Shown: positions 47,747-57,822 of the stretch, one piece after another | Layout of the letters: each line of letters begins with the position of its first letter | Numbering within the stretch: the first letter of the stretch is position 1 | Assembly (NCBI GenBank): GCA_001986395.2 | Contig: MQVO02000005.1 | Location: forward strand, 806,001-870,000 | Direction: 5' to 3' | From: Irpex lacteus | Taxonomy: Eukaryota > Basidiomycota > Agaricomycetes > Polyporales > Irpicaceae | Length of the DNA: 64,000 nucleotides | Notes under the pieces: generated by a model | Database searches by the model: none | What the model was told of the DNA's origin: nothing | The model's input: the letters and a program-made list of their open reading frames with translations, nothing else | Position numbers and translations under genes: made by a program

Positions 47747-47947
47747 CAGCTAAAACCAGAACGTTAGGCCACTTCCCATCAATTTACACATAGGCGGACT
47801 TGGCGGGATGATGGCGGCACTGCTGCCGCAGAGGATTCGACGCGTCCCATTCGCTCCAGCTCACGCCTGGCCCAACGGCCGGAGGTTTTTGGTGATCCGC
47901 TCTATGTGTGTACGAAAAAATGCGGCCTAACGTTCTGGTTTTAGCTG
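47747..47947. mobile_element. MITE-like element, 201 bp, perfect 24-bp TIRs
   Basis: Positions 47747-47770 (CAGCTAAAACCAGAACGTTA, then GGCC) are exactly reverse-complementary to 47924-47947. The 153-bp interior has no ORF of note. Immediate flanks are GA on both sides, which could be a 2-bp target duplication but is weak evidence. No transposase is linked, and the TIRs differ from those of the 6.2-kb element, so it belongs to another family. Confidence 0.75.
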
Positions 47948-49005
47948 GAAGGTACGATAACCCTGATCTAAGGGTTAGACGACTATTCCTATAAGTCAAT
48001 TGGTGATAACTTACGTGTCCTTTGGATGACGGTTAATATTGCGCAATCTCATGTGCTCGAATGAGCATGTTGCCCTTTAACTGTTGTGTAGCTACCGTTA
48101 CGTATCCTCGGATGGTAATCGGGCCAGGAGAGGAAGATGCCAGTGGGCGGCCGCATTCGGTTGTCTGAGAGTTGAACGAGTATACGGTTGCTACACAAGA
48201 CGAAACCTAGACCTCCGGAAAATTTGCTAACGGTAGCACCATAGTAGTTTTCTTCGGCTGCATAATACTACGCGAGTTTCAGTGGGAATAAGAGCCGGAC
48301 TTCAAGTTACCGAAGTCAATATCGCAGGATCGATATAATTTACTGATAATAACGCTGCCGTTGATATGACCAAGGCTGTCTCAGCATGAACATGCTATAT
48401 GTAAGCAGGAGAAGCTACTCACGCAGAACTACTCACACTACCGCGAGCACTCCTTACGCCGCAGGAGGGGTCCGAGAGGGTACACGTCAGCGAACCCTTA
48501 GGCCTTAGGCCCGAGGGCCCTTGATGGCTATACTTATCACTAAGATCTAAGTCAGTGTACACGCCGATACTCGCAAAAGCATAGTTCATTCACCCTGATA
48601 CGCAGTCCACTCGTGACAGACCGGCTTTGATGTAGGCTTCGACATCGTGGTCGGTTCTAACAGTAGGAAAGGATCTTTAGACGCTGGAAGGTGATAAAGA
48701 TCAGATACCGCATTTGGCAATTGCGTCATCTCCCTCCGAGTCTCACCCGCAACTCGAGTATTTCTCACTGGTTCATTCTTTCGTCAAGCACTCAGCTTAC
48801 TGAACTAGCAAACTAAGGTGAGATACTGCTTCTGTTATACGGTGTTTCATTTGCACTGGGTTCTACCTAATGGCAGATGCGCGATACATCGTGATTACGC
48901 GTCGCACTAAGCCGAACGATACACTAATTCCTGTAGCTGCTTGTAAATATTGATCAACTGCTCGATTCCTTCTTAGGTCCCTATTGTATCGGTATCATAT
49001 TGAAA

Positions 49006-49889
49006 ATGAGCAAACGCGGCGCATTCATTGTCTTCGAAGGTTTGGACAAATCGGGCAAAAGCACTCAAGCAGCGACTCTCCATCGTCGTCTGCAGGAGTC
49101 CCAAATATCAGCAAAACTCATCCGATTCCCTGGTAAGCACCCCTTTTGCAGCATGCCCATGAGAACATTTGTCCTCATGTACTTCATACGACCTCCTTGA
49201 AAATATTTTTACCTTGGACGAACGGTACGAAGACCGAACAACCACCATAGGAAAGCTGATCGACGCATACCTACGCTCCGAAAGTGAGCTCGACGATCAT
49301 ACAATCCACCTGTTATTCTCAGCCAACAGGTGGGAATTAGCGTACGTCTCCATTCCCCTGGTTAATCTACCATCTCATCTTTAGAGAACCTTGCTGACTA
49401 TACACTACCACTCTCGATAGATCGTCCATCGAAGAAAGCCTGAAACAAGGCGAGACGATCATCTGCGACCGATATGCCTTCTCAGGGATAGCCTTCTCTG
49501 TGAGCAAAGTCCGGCCTGGGTCTCTCAGCTATCCTCTTCTCGACTATGCATGGTGTCGTAGTCCAGATATCGGTTTGCCGGCTCCGGATATCACGATCCT
49601 GCTGGATGTTTCTCCGGATGCGGCACGGGCAAGAGGAGGATATGGGGAGGAGAGATATGAGAAGGAAGACGTTCAAAGACGAGTGAGGGATGTTTACGTG
49701 AGAATAGGAGAAGAGATCGAAGGCAGCGGAGGGAATTGGTTGGTTGTCGATGCGGACGAGTCGCAGGAGGATGTGCAAACTGTGATATGGGACGCGGTGA
49801 AGGATCTTGTGAAAGGCGTTGAAGGGCCTATCGAGAAACTGTGGGACGACAAACGAGAAGCGAAGAATGTAGATGCTTTGTATATGTGA
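49006..49889 (+). CDS. CDC8: Thymidylate kinase
   Basis: Converts dTMP to dTDP with ATP, an essential step in dTTP supply. Three exons: 49006-49132, 49233-49341, 49421-49889 (introns of 100 and 79 nt), 234 aa. The start ATG gives MSKRGAFIVFEGLDKSGKST with the P-loop at about residues 10-20. Splicing produces IRFPDRTTTIGKLIDAYLRS, the TMPK signature (dTMP-binding FPDRTT). Further blocks are IHLLFSANRWEL, IICDRYAFSGIAFS (DRY motif), WCRSPDIGLPAPD and the LID region ARARGGYGEERYE. An insertion of about ten residues (VRPGSLSYPL) sits between FSVSK and the WCRSPD block. It is too short to be a spliced intron and I take it as real. The acceptor of intron 1 is AAG rather than CAG or TAG, but it is the only one that restores the FPDRTT motif. 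Confidence 0.95.
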
Positions 49890-50195
49890 TTGGATTTGTG
49901 TAGTTATCAATCTGTACTTGTAGCTTTCGCCAACGAGGAGTTATGGTACAATATTACGCTCGGATCTGTCCTCAGCGAAAGAAGTACAAGGAGTATCAAG
50001 AAAAGAACAAGAAAAAGAGTGGTGTAGTGGCTAGATAATAGCTAACAATAATCCGAGAGAGGGAAGAGGGAGAGTGATGGCGGGTATAGTATGTACAATA
50101 CCGTGGCCAACAAAGAGAACGGCCAGTTGATAGAACAGCGAGGCGGTCAAGTAGCGTACCGTAAGGAACATATCGTCTAACCGAGCCGGTCAAGA

Positions 50196-51398
50196 TCACG
50201 ACGTGGACGATAACCGGGACACGATGACCGCCAACACTAGCACAACACCCCATCGCCACTTTTCCCAGATGATTTGACGAAGGGAACCACCCCATCCTGC
50301 GACTACATTTGCTCTTGAATCGTGGGATGGGGGTATAGCCACTGTGTTGCTGCTAGTGTCTGATGACGATGAAGGCGCTTGCGTTGCAGGTTGTACAGGT
50401 GGTATTGGAACAGTTGTTGGGGCGAACATTGAAGGTGTAGTAGGCGGCTGCGGAGGCAGTGTAGGAGTACCACGCTCTTTCTGGCCCATGTTGGGAAGAT
50501 CTTTGGCAGCAGAGGTACAGTACTAGCAGGCAAGGTAAGCGTGTATAAGAATGACAAATACCGGCCACCGGTGATGATACTTACCTCAGGGAAAGCTTCT
50601 TTGAACCGCCGCTGTTCGATATTCCACATATGGCTCCGTGCGGCATACGCGCGCTTCTCTGCATCGCTGGTCGTAACAGAGCCTGTTGTCATCTCATCGG
50701 AGAGCATAAAGGATAGCAACCCAGTCAAGCTAAAGAAAACCAGAGATCAGTGTTGCTAGATGCACCGGCACAAGTCAGAGGGACACACATTGTGGCAACA
50801 CTCCACGCCGGATTCCACTACAGGAGTTGAACTTCGTCAGTTCAAGACACATTATAGAGTAGATGATTCCAACTGACAGTGCCTGGGTGGAAATCTGACA
50901 TAGAGAAGCAAATCTTTCGGTCTGGTTGGAAGCGTCCTGACGGGGTCAACATCTGGTGGAAGTTAGCATCGCAGTCCGGCGATCATGATCGTCGATGTGC
51001 ACACACCTTGATGCCGGGTGGCTTGAAGGGGTATTCAGAGGGGAAGAGGAGAACGCCATGGTATTCGCCACCAGCGAAGGGGGAATCTGGAGGACCTCGC
51101 TGCACTGCTTGTCAGATAACCTGGCACGCCGACCGACATCAAGGTTCCACGTACAATGATATAGTTCCCTAGCTCAACGTCAGTATACGCAGCCCAAATA
51201 CTGTTAAGAATGATGAATACGCACAGGTCAAGATGTTCTTCTCATCAGGCACTGCCCAGACGAACGGCGGGGGCTCTCTCTGCATGGCGACATACTCCTT
51301 AGTCAGCTGTTTGGTGGAGGATAACAAAGATCAGTATGAGAGTATAGGGATGAAAAGAAGTCAACACATACTCTCTTATGCGCTGCCTTTGAAGCCAT
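50196..51398 (-). CDS. UBC6: UBC6, ER tail-anchored ubiquitin-conjugating enzyme
   Basis: E2 of ER-associated degradation, active at the cytosolic face of the ER. Eight exons: 51398-51372, 51306-51225, 51168-51155, 51099-51007, 50952-50878, 50817-50789, 50729-50585, 50522-50196; 263 aa. N-terminus [58 protein letters not shown]; catalytic Cys87 in [19 protein letters not shown]; then [17 protein letters not shown] Ser/Pro-rich linker leads to the C-terminal anchor [16 protein letters not shown]. Exon 3 is a 14-nt micro-exon encoding only the NYII part, needed to keep both phase and the family motif. Exon 6 is 29 nt. The divergent neighbour CWC27 starts 199 bp away. Confidence 0.96.
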
Positions 51399-51597
51399 CC
51401 TAAGCAAGAAGTGTAGACGATCTGTCGAAGTCGGTAGTGGTGGTGGTTGTGAGTTAAGCGATGCAGGCCACACGATCCCACTCCACGTGAGTTTGCCGTG
51501 GGTGCTGCACGTGATCCATCCTGGGTTTAGTCTCTCGCTGCAGGTCTCGCTCGACCACCTCGACCACCTCGACCACCTCGACTTCCAGGCCACGGCG
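51399..51597. promoter_or_regulatory. Shared intergenic promoter region of UBC6 and CWC27
   Basis: Only 199 bp separate the two opposing start codons. The CWC27 side carries a 9-bp tandem repeat TCGACCACC, 3.5 copies at 51551-51582, in what is probably its 5' UTR. Confidence 0.6.
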
Positions 51598-53740
51598 ATG
51601 GCTTTACCGACTCGAGGACGTGTTATTATTGATACTACTGCAGGAGAGATTGATGTGGAACTGTGGTCAAAGGTGTGTGCCAAGCAACTTCAAGCTGCGA
51701 GTTATCGGTGGCTTCATGTGTAGCATCACAGGAAACACCGAAAACATGTCGCAACTTCATACAGCTGGCGATGGAAGGTAAGTAACTTCGTAAATACTAC
51801 TCGGTTGTCTTGCTCAAACAAACACTCTCAGGGTACTATGACGGCGTCATATTTCATCGGTGAATATCACTATCCTACCGTACTGGTCCAGAGGCTAATG
51901 AACCCATTACCTCTCTTAGAATTGTGCCGAATTTCCTTGTACAGACAGGAGACAGAACTGGAACTGGAAGTGGCGGAGAGTCGATCTACGGAGGTATGTT
52001 AACTAGGTATTGTTACTATGCCGCACTAAGCTTGCTTAACAGAGCCATTCGAGGATGAAATACATCCTCGGCTCCGTTTTCCTCACCGCGGGCTCGTAGC
52101 TATGGCAAATGGCGGAACAAAGAACAGTAACGACTCCCAATTCTTTATCACTCTTGGTGAGCCTCTATCATAACGCCTTGACCATTAGAATTCGTCCCTG
52201 CTCGAAGCTCGATTAATCCGTATGAGCGATGGTCTCGTCTCACTCTATGAGCATTTAAGCATTGGACTGTAGCACAGTTTATATAGTTCGATACTCAAAG
52301 ATAATTTGTAGACCGCGCGGAGGAGCTCCATGGCAAGCACACGTTGTTCGGGAGGGTAGTTGGTGACACCATATACAGTGCGTACATTGTTTATATCTGC
52401 ACTTTGCACATCTTAACCGGTGTTCCCATATCAGATGTGGTTAGAATAGGTGGAATGGGTAGGTCCCCGGTCTCGAAAAATTGCAACTAGAATATTCTGA
52501 CTCTTCCAGAGGTCGATGACAATGAACGGCCGCTATAGTAAGTAGTCGTTTCCTCTGTTGCACTGCAAGCGAGGGTTCTAATGGCAATATAGCCCTCCGA
52601 AAATCAAGACCATCAAAATCCTTGATAACCCTTTCCCAGATATCATTCCTCGTATTACTGCGGCAGAGAAGCGTGCTCAGCAGAAAGCCCGTGAACAGGC
52701 TCAGAGAGAACGTGAGGAAGAGATTCGACGAAGGGGCGCCAAGAAGTAGGTGTTTGGCTGCAAGACGTATCTGATTGTTGCTGACATTATTTCTTCGGGA
52801 AGAGATGTGAAGCTTTTGAGCTTTGGTGCCGATGAAGGTGCTGAAGAGGAGGAGGAGCCGGTTACTTTCAAGAAGAAGCCCATAGTGAGACCAGATTGTC
52901 AGTTTATCCTTGCTTGCGTCGTACGTTTGCTGATGTCTTGCACCAGTGATGGATGTTACACCCGACCCTCTTTCTTCACTGCCTAGCGGACCAACCACTT
53001 CGACGAAGAAAAAGTCGTTAAAAAGACAGGATAGTTCCCAGCCTGAAGACTCTGCGCCGGCCTCAACAGAGGTCTCGAAGTCATCTAAAAAAGATGAACT
53101 TGATATCACAAAGATTCGTGCTCAGCATGAGAAAGAAAAGTCTGCACAAAGGTTAGATCATCTATTCATCGTGCTTGATAGAAGCTCACATACTACACCG
53201 GTCAGCTCCGCTCGTCAAAGTGAGATTGAGAAGATGGAGGCCGATATCCGGAAGCTCACACGAAAAGCTCGGGGCGACGACAGTGACGAGGAACGATCGA
53301 AGAAAAAGCCAAAGAAGTCGTATCTCGAAGAGGAAATGGCAAAATATGCCAAGTCGCGCAACACACGGCCCAAAGACAAGGATGGCAAGCGTAAGAAAGA
53401 CGAAGGTGATGTCCTTGCCGCTTTGAGCAGTTTCCGCAGCAAGCTGCAGAAGGCCGGTCCTGAGGCTGACGACGATGAAGAAATGGCCGAAGAGGGTGAG
53501 GAGAAAGCTCCCGCTGCCACCGGAGAGGAGAATCCTGGTATTGAGGTTGACGACGACGTTGGGTTCATGTCGCATCTGCTGCATTTCCCCAAAGACAACT
53601 CTGAAGAGGTTATGAAAGCAGAGCGAGATTACGAGGTGATAGATCCCAGGCAGCGAGGTGCTCGAGCCAAAGAGGAAGAGAGGGAAAGAAAGCGCACAAT
53701 ACGTCCGAAGGATGGTGGGCGGGGCTTCAGACGACATTGA
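51598..53740 (+). CDS. CWC27: CWC27, spliceosome-associated cyclophilin
   Basis: Cyclophilin-type protein of activated spliceosomes, partner of CWC22-region factors. Twelve exons: 51598-51672, 51732-51777, 51832-51859, 51920-51993, 52043-52156, 52312-52377, 52435-52458, 52510-52537, 52593-52745, 52803-52897, 52947-53151, 53206-53740; 480 aa. Cyclophilin domain: MALPTRGRVIIDTTAGEIDV, GVIFHRIVPNFLVQTGD, FPHRGLVAMANGGTKNSNDS, QFFITLDRAEELHGKHTLFG. The Trp of active cyclophilins (W121 in human CypA) is Glu here (AEELHGKH), as I recall for human CWC27, so peptidyl-prolyl isomerase activity is doubtful. The C-terminal half is Lys/Glu-rich and helical, ending with GFMSHLLHFPKDN ... RTIRPKDGGRGFRRH. 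The usual SxIYVxEP start is replaced by MALP; an upstream exon is possible. The 54-nt intron 53152-53205 keeps frame if retained. Confidence 0.95.
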
Positions 53741-54298
53741 CGGCCTTTTGTAATGTTCATTCGTGCTTTCGCTAATCCTATAATTTGATTATTCCGTTAG
53801 GATCATATGCTGCAACGGCCTCCTTGCAAGGGAGCATGAGAAGAAAACATCAATTGGCCGGTCATTTTGACCTAACTCCGTTAGTCTGGGTCGGCTTATG
53901 AAGAATCTGCAGGCTGTGCAAGAATTCCTCGTGTGATGATCAAGTCGCGGACAATCATCTGCCTCCATCTGCAGGCATCGCAAGTGTCCGCACGAGTCTG
54001 CATGCTGTATTGTTCGTCTCCAACGCAGGTGTTCAGCCAATGACGGGATGATCAACCCGGAAGCTTTCCGGAGTAGATTGCACTCTTAACTTTCACATTG
54101 CTCCAAACTACATCACGCTTCGGTGATAAAGTGTGGTCATGCCTGTGGGTAAATACTTCTGTATACTGCGAGTGGTCATCATTCGTGCCTACCCAGGTGC
54201 CTTATATCTCATTTGGGTCCGGGGAGGGATTGAGGATACCTTTCGGGTACCACTGGCTGGCTACCACTTCGCTTGCATCATCCCTTTCTTATCTACTT
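53741..54298. other. Intergenic region, no gene seen
   Basis: About 560 bp between CWC27 and the next plus-strand gene; should hold a terminator and a promoter. Open frames on either strand have no family features. Confidence 0.5.
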
Positions 54299-55747
54299 AT
54301 GTCTGTTGTCATGTCCGCCGGTGAAGGAATGTCTCTACTAGACGAATCGAGTATGCACAGGCTTGGCCTCGCGTTCGTCTACAGGGTCGTACCTGTTATT
54401 GTAGTTTCTATTTTGTACGGTAAGTCTAGAAGATCCTTCTGCACTCTGCATATATTGATACTTGCGCAGGTATCTATATCGCCATCCTATGCTCCGCCAC
54501 AGTCGCCCTAATGTGCGTATTCAGTTCAATTCGTCATTCACCATCGCATTCTCAGGCTGGCTTCATTTGCAGCCAACGAGGCATGAAGGCGCATGCAAAT
54601 CTCATCATTCTGTTTGCCCTCTGGTTACTCTTTTTCATCAGCACAGCGCTATGGGGCCTCGAACTCGCTCAGCTCCTCGGCCTGAATCAGATACTACTAT
54701 TACCGGATGGCCTGTCGGCAGATCCACTCTTCAATCGCTTCTACGACCTTATTGCTCGCGAAACGAAGATAACCGGTGTGTTATTCGAGTGCCAGGTATG
54801 TGAGATTCCGGCATGCAAATTAATAAAAGCCTGAACACCGAACTCCTGCCATAGATGATTATTGGTGATGTCATTGTCATTTGGCGTGCTAGCGCTATAT
54901 GGCATGACCGTCGAATAGTCACGTTGATCCCGCTGTCGTGGTGGGCCTTGATGATAGGTATGTTGGGCTTGTAAGACTGCAATATGTTGGTCAACCCTTG
55001 ATATCTCTATATAGTCAATATGATCGTTCATGCTTCATTATGCCAATCAGGCGTGGCCACCACGCACTACGGCGAGATCTGCAAGGTAACGGACATCTTG
55101 GCCCCTACCCTCTCGATAATGGTGAACGTCTCTGTCATGATTCTGACCGTCTGGAAGGCTTGGTACGTGCATGACAACTCAGAGATAGCCCTTACGCGAT
55201 ATTATCTGACAATAAATGTGCAGGCTCCTCCGCGATTTGTTGTTGCTGAACCTGCATAAGAAAAGAAGCGATAGCCAGATACTTTCTCTCTTTGTTCTGC
55301 TCATTGAGTCCGGAACCCTTTATGTGACTGTCTTGGTGCGCATTACCACGACAGTCATATTACCCTCTGACTAAACCATATCTCAGGTCGCAGATCTTCT
55401 GGTAACCTCCTATGTCACTGGAGGAAACGAGACGGTTCAGCGAATGATCAGCTGCATATCTGGATATGCGACGGTTCAGTTTGTGGTACGTGAACCATTG
55501 TCCTCGTTGAACGTACTATCTCAATTGCGTCTAATTATAGGGAATATACCCCACCTTGATGATTGTCATGCTTCGTCGTTCTGTGTGGCATCACTCTGAA
55601 GACAGCACTGTCGTGTTTATGAGTAGTCCGGGAGGGGACGATGGCTTTTCTGTAACAGTCAGCGATGTGCGCTTCGCTTCGCGCCATGATACCGAGAAAG
55701 GGACGCGATTGTCTCAACGTGTTGATATCAGTTCGTCTCCAAAATGA
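54299..55747 (+). CDS. Putative seven-transmembrane protein, unknown function
   Basis: Seven exons: 54299-54419, 54470-54795, 54855-54957, 55015-55162, 55224-55335, 55387-55485, 55541-55747; all introns 50-61 nt, 371 aa. Hydrophobic segments follow one another: AFVYRVVPVIVVSILYG, YIAILCSATVALMCVFSS, LIILFALWLLFFISTALWG, GDVIVIWRASAIW, LIPLSWWALMIVNMIVHA, LSIMVNVSVMILTVWKAW, LSLFVLLIESGTLYVTVL, then GYATVQFVGIYPTLMIVML, and a polar cytosolic tail. The IWRASAIW and IYPTLMIVMLRRS blocks are typical of a large agaricomycete membrane-protein family that is often multi-copy, which I cannot name with certainty. A receptor-like topology is possible, but no ligand or G-protein evidence is visible. Either ATG 54299 or the in-frame 54311 may be the start. 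Confidence 0.85.
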
Positions 55748-56126
55748 AAGATTACTCGAATTTATTCATCCAGCAGACCGAACCTGTCCTGAGAATGGCG
55801 CTATGGACTAGATGAATTACATCACGGCGAAAGTATGTTACGCAACCAACAAACCTAAACTTAGAGACAAGATAAATCAAACGTCCAATATTCATCAGAA
55901 GTCAACCTCTGAAGAAGGATGATGCTAGAACCCGTGTGTCATCTATGAGTGACACCCAGAGGTAAGAATTCTCGGACCACTATCAATACTACTTCAATCT
56001 TTAGATACTTGCGTCTCGGCGAGTCTCTTCGGATATACAACGTATATTACGCCTACAGTGCAAGTTGTTAGCGTGTGCTCCGAATTGATACTTGACCAGT
56101 TCAGACCCACCTGTCTGTGCAGCTCA
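55748..56126. other. Intergenic (tail-to-tail) region, no gene seen
   Basis: About 380 bp between the 3' ends of the seven-TM-like gene (+) and the secreted-protein gene (-). Nothing recognisable. Confidence 0.5.
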
Positions 56127-56812
56127 TTAGACCTGCAGTTCTTGCGAGTGCTGGCTATGAGCCTGCGGACCTCCCTGTGCTCCCGGCTCTGATTGGGACG
56201 CAAGGGGGCCAGATACAAGGTCTACCAGCTGTTGGCCATCCGGTATGGGACCTTGAGGATGTGCTGGACATGATCCCAACGGATCGAGCGGAGAGGTCAT
56301 TCCAAACGGAATGGTGCCGTTACCTCCCATAGGGAGGTTTCCGACGAAGGTCGTTGCATTGGAGCCTTGAAATTGGCATTGGTAAAGACCTTGAAGTTCC
56401 GGGTTGCGAGGGGGCGACTGGCAATATGGAACGGAAAGTGCCTCCGGCTATAGGTAAGTAGATAAATAACATGATTTGGCCCAGAAGAACTGGTATAGCG
56501 TACCGTGATACGAGGTTGTTGTACGAAGATTTGAGTGAGTCGAATCATTTCTTGGCTGTTTAGCTTCTTCGCAAGGTCTACCATGCCATCCGCAGCGTTC
56601 TGCTGATCGCATGGTTTCGCTGCTGCGAGGAGTGTTGCAAAGTTTTTAAAGGAAAGGTCGAAGCACGTCTGGCCACCATTGGCGGCTATACATGCAGATT
56701 TCCATTTAGACATCGAATCTTCAGTGATTTCCGAAATACGCTTGGTTAAAGGGAAGGCAAGAACGCTGTAGACGAGGATAATGGATGTTACGAGGGAAGA
56801 GAGGTAGACCAT
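56127..56812 (-). CDS. Small secreted protein, unknown function
   Basis: Two exons: 56812-56504 and 56447-56127 (56-nt intron), 209 aa. A clear signal peptide (MVYLSSLVTSIILVYSVLA) is followed by FPLTKR, with a possible Kex2-type KR site. The mature part has regularly spaced Cys (SACIAANGGQTCFDLS, AAKPCDQQ, VPYCQSPP, YQCQFQ, GSCPAHP), helical blocks (ADGMVDLAKKLNSQEMIRLT, IFVQQPR) and a Gly/Gln/Pro-rich tail. The junction RIT|PEALSVPYCQSP keeps phase 0. I recall similar Cys-bearing secreted proteins with a QIFVQQPRN-like motif in agaricomycetes, without known function. A TATA box and an unusual hairpin lie upstream. The last 20 residues are low-complexity, so the 3' end is the least certain part. 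Confidence 0.8.
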
Positions 56813-56931
56813 GACGAATATAAGCGAATGTGGAGTGAGAATGAGTGTAGAATGTTAAAGGAGCACAGCTCGGATTCTGTGTAACACCAGTTTCGGATGA
56901 GATGACAAAGGACTGAGGGGATTTTCATGTA

Positions 56932-56940
56932 CTTTATATA
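56932..56940 (-). promoter_or_regulatory. TATA box of the secreted-protein gene
   Basis: TATATAAAG on the minus strand, 120 bp upstream of the start codon at 56812. Its good consensus match and spacing suggest a strong, inducible-type promoter. Confidence 0.55.
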
Positions 56941-57012
56941 CGACCGATGTCTGATCTTATCCCAGAACATTGTTCGTTGTCTGCTGATGCACATCGACGC
57001 TGGTCTGATATT

Positions 57013-57078
57013 ATGATGCTTGCTACGAATATCAGTTAGGGGAGTGCGTCTTTGCATGATATTCGTAGCGAGCATCAT
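57013..57078. repeat. Inverted repeat with 22-bp arms upstream of the secreted-protein gene
   Basis: Arms 57013-57034 and 57057-57078 are reverse complements at 21 of 22 positions, separated by 22 bp. The arm begins ATGATGCTTGCTACGAATAT. It lies 73-146 bp upstream of the TATA box, so it could be a binding site for a dimeric factor, a hairpin, or a tiny transposon relic. No target duplication is evident. Confidence 0.7.
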
Positions 57079-57822
57079 ACTGTCGCTGGCCATGGCCAGG
57101 TCGATATACCAGAACCCAGTTGATCAACAGAATAAGATGGTGGTTGCGTAATGCATGCAACGGATACGCAGGGATCACTGAGCGAGCTTGAGCTTGAAGT
57201 GGAGAGTCTGTGAGAGCTGCGACTGTAGCTGTCTATATCACTGAAGGGTGGATTTGAGTTTATTTTTAACTGTGATTAAGCCATAAGTATACCATTGCAT
57301 GCGTTTGAGCAGTTGTCAGTAGGATAGCTTGCAGAGTTCTTGAAGGAGTCATGTAAGTTGCCTAAACGCTCGCTGGTCAGTGTGCTTACCCATCATGATT
57401 TTGATGATACAACTAGTAGTACTACCTTGAACGTAACTCACTGTTGTAGGTTACGAGCAAGTGCATCAACGTCTCACCTTAAAACTTGACATTTGGGGAG
57501 CGGAGATCGATATCATACGACCGGCACAATGGCCGACGTACATACTCTCACTTGTCAGCGGTGATGGAAAAACAACTGGATTCGCCTGGGTAACGTACAT
57601 ATGGCAATACATTTTCGCAAATAAAACAATCTTGAACAAAGGTAACAATCCACTGTGTGGACAAATTGGGCATGTTGATATTCAAACTGTTGTTATCGAT
57701 GGGTTATCCTGAACTGCAGGTGGCATTGCGAATGTTATGGTGTCTGTATAAGTATGCGAACGTACCTATGCCGTATGTTATAAGGGATAAAGACTTGCGA
57801 GGCGTTACCGGAGATCACAAGC
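57079..57822. other. Intergenic region, no gene seen
   Basis: About 740 bp between the promoter of the secreted-protein gene and the 3' end of the helicase/AAA gene. The frame at 57461-57712 (+) has no family features. Confidence 0.5.

Larger units (their letters stand above)
42614..49005. other. Gene-poor stretch with a MITE-like element
   Basis: About 6.4 kb without a recognisable gene; open frames up to about 149 codons (43867-44316 +) lack motifs. It contains the short tandem repeat at 45023-45043 and the MITE-like element at 47747-47947. The first few hundred bases should include the MKT1 promoter. Confidence 0.45.

Noticed and set aside
47745..47949. GA dinucleotides flanking the MITE-like element as a proven target duplication
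   Set aside because: A 2-bp match occurs by chance in 1 of 16 cases; not enough to assign a superfamily.
52441..53109. 222-codon antisense frame over CWC27
   Set aside because: Covers well-supported exons of CWC27 in the opposite direction and has no motifs.
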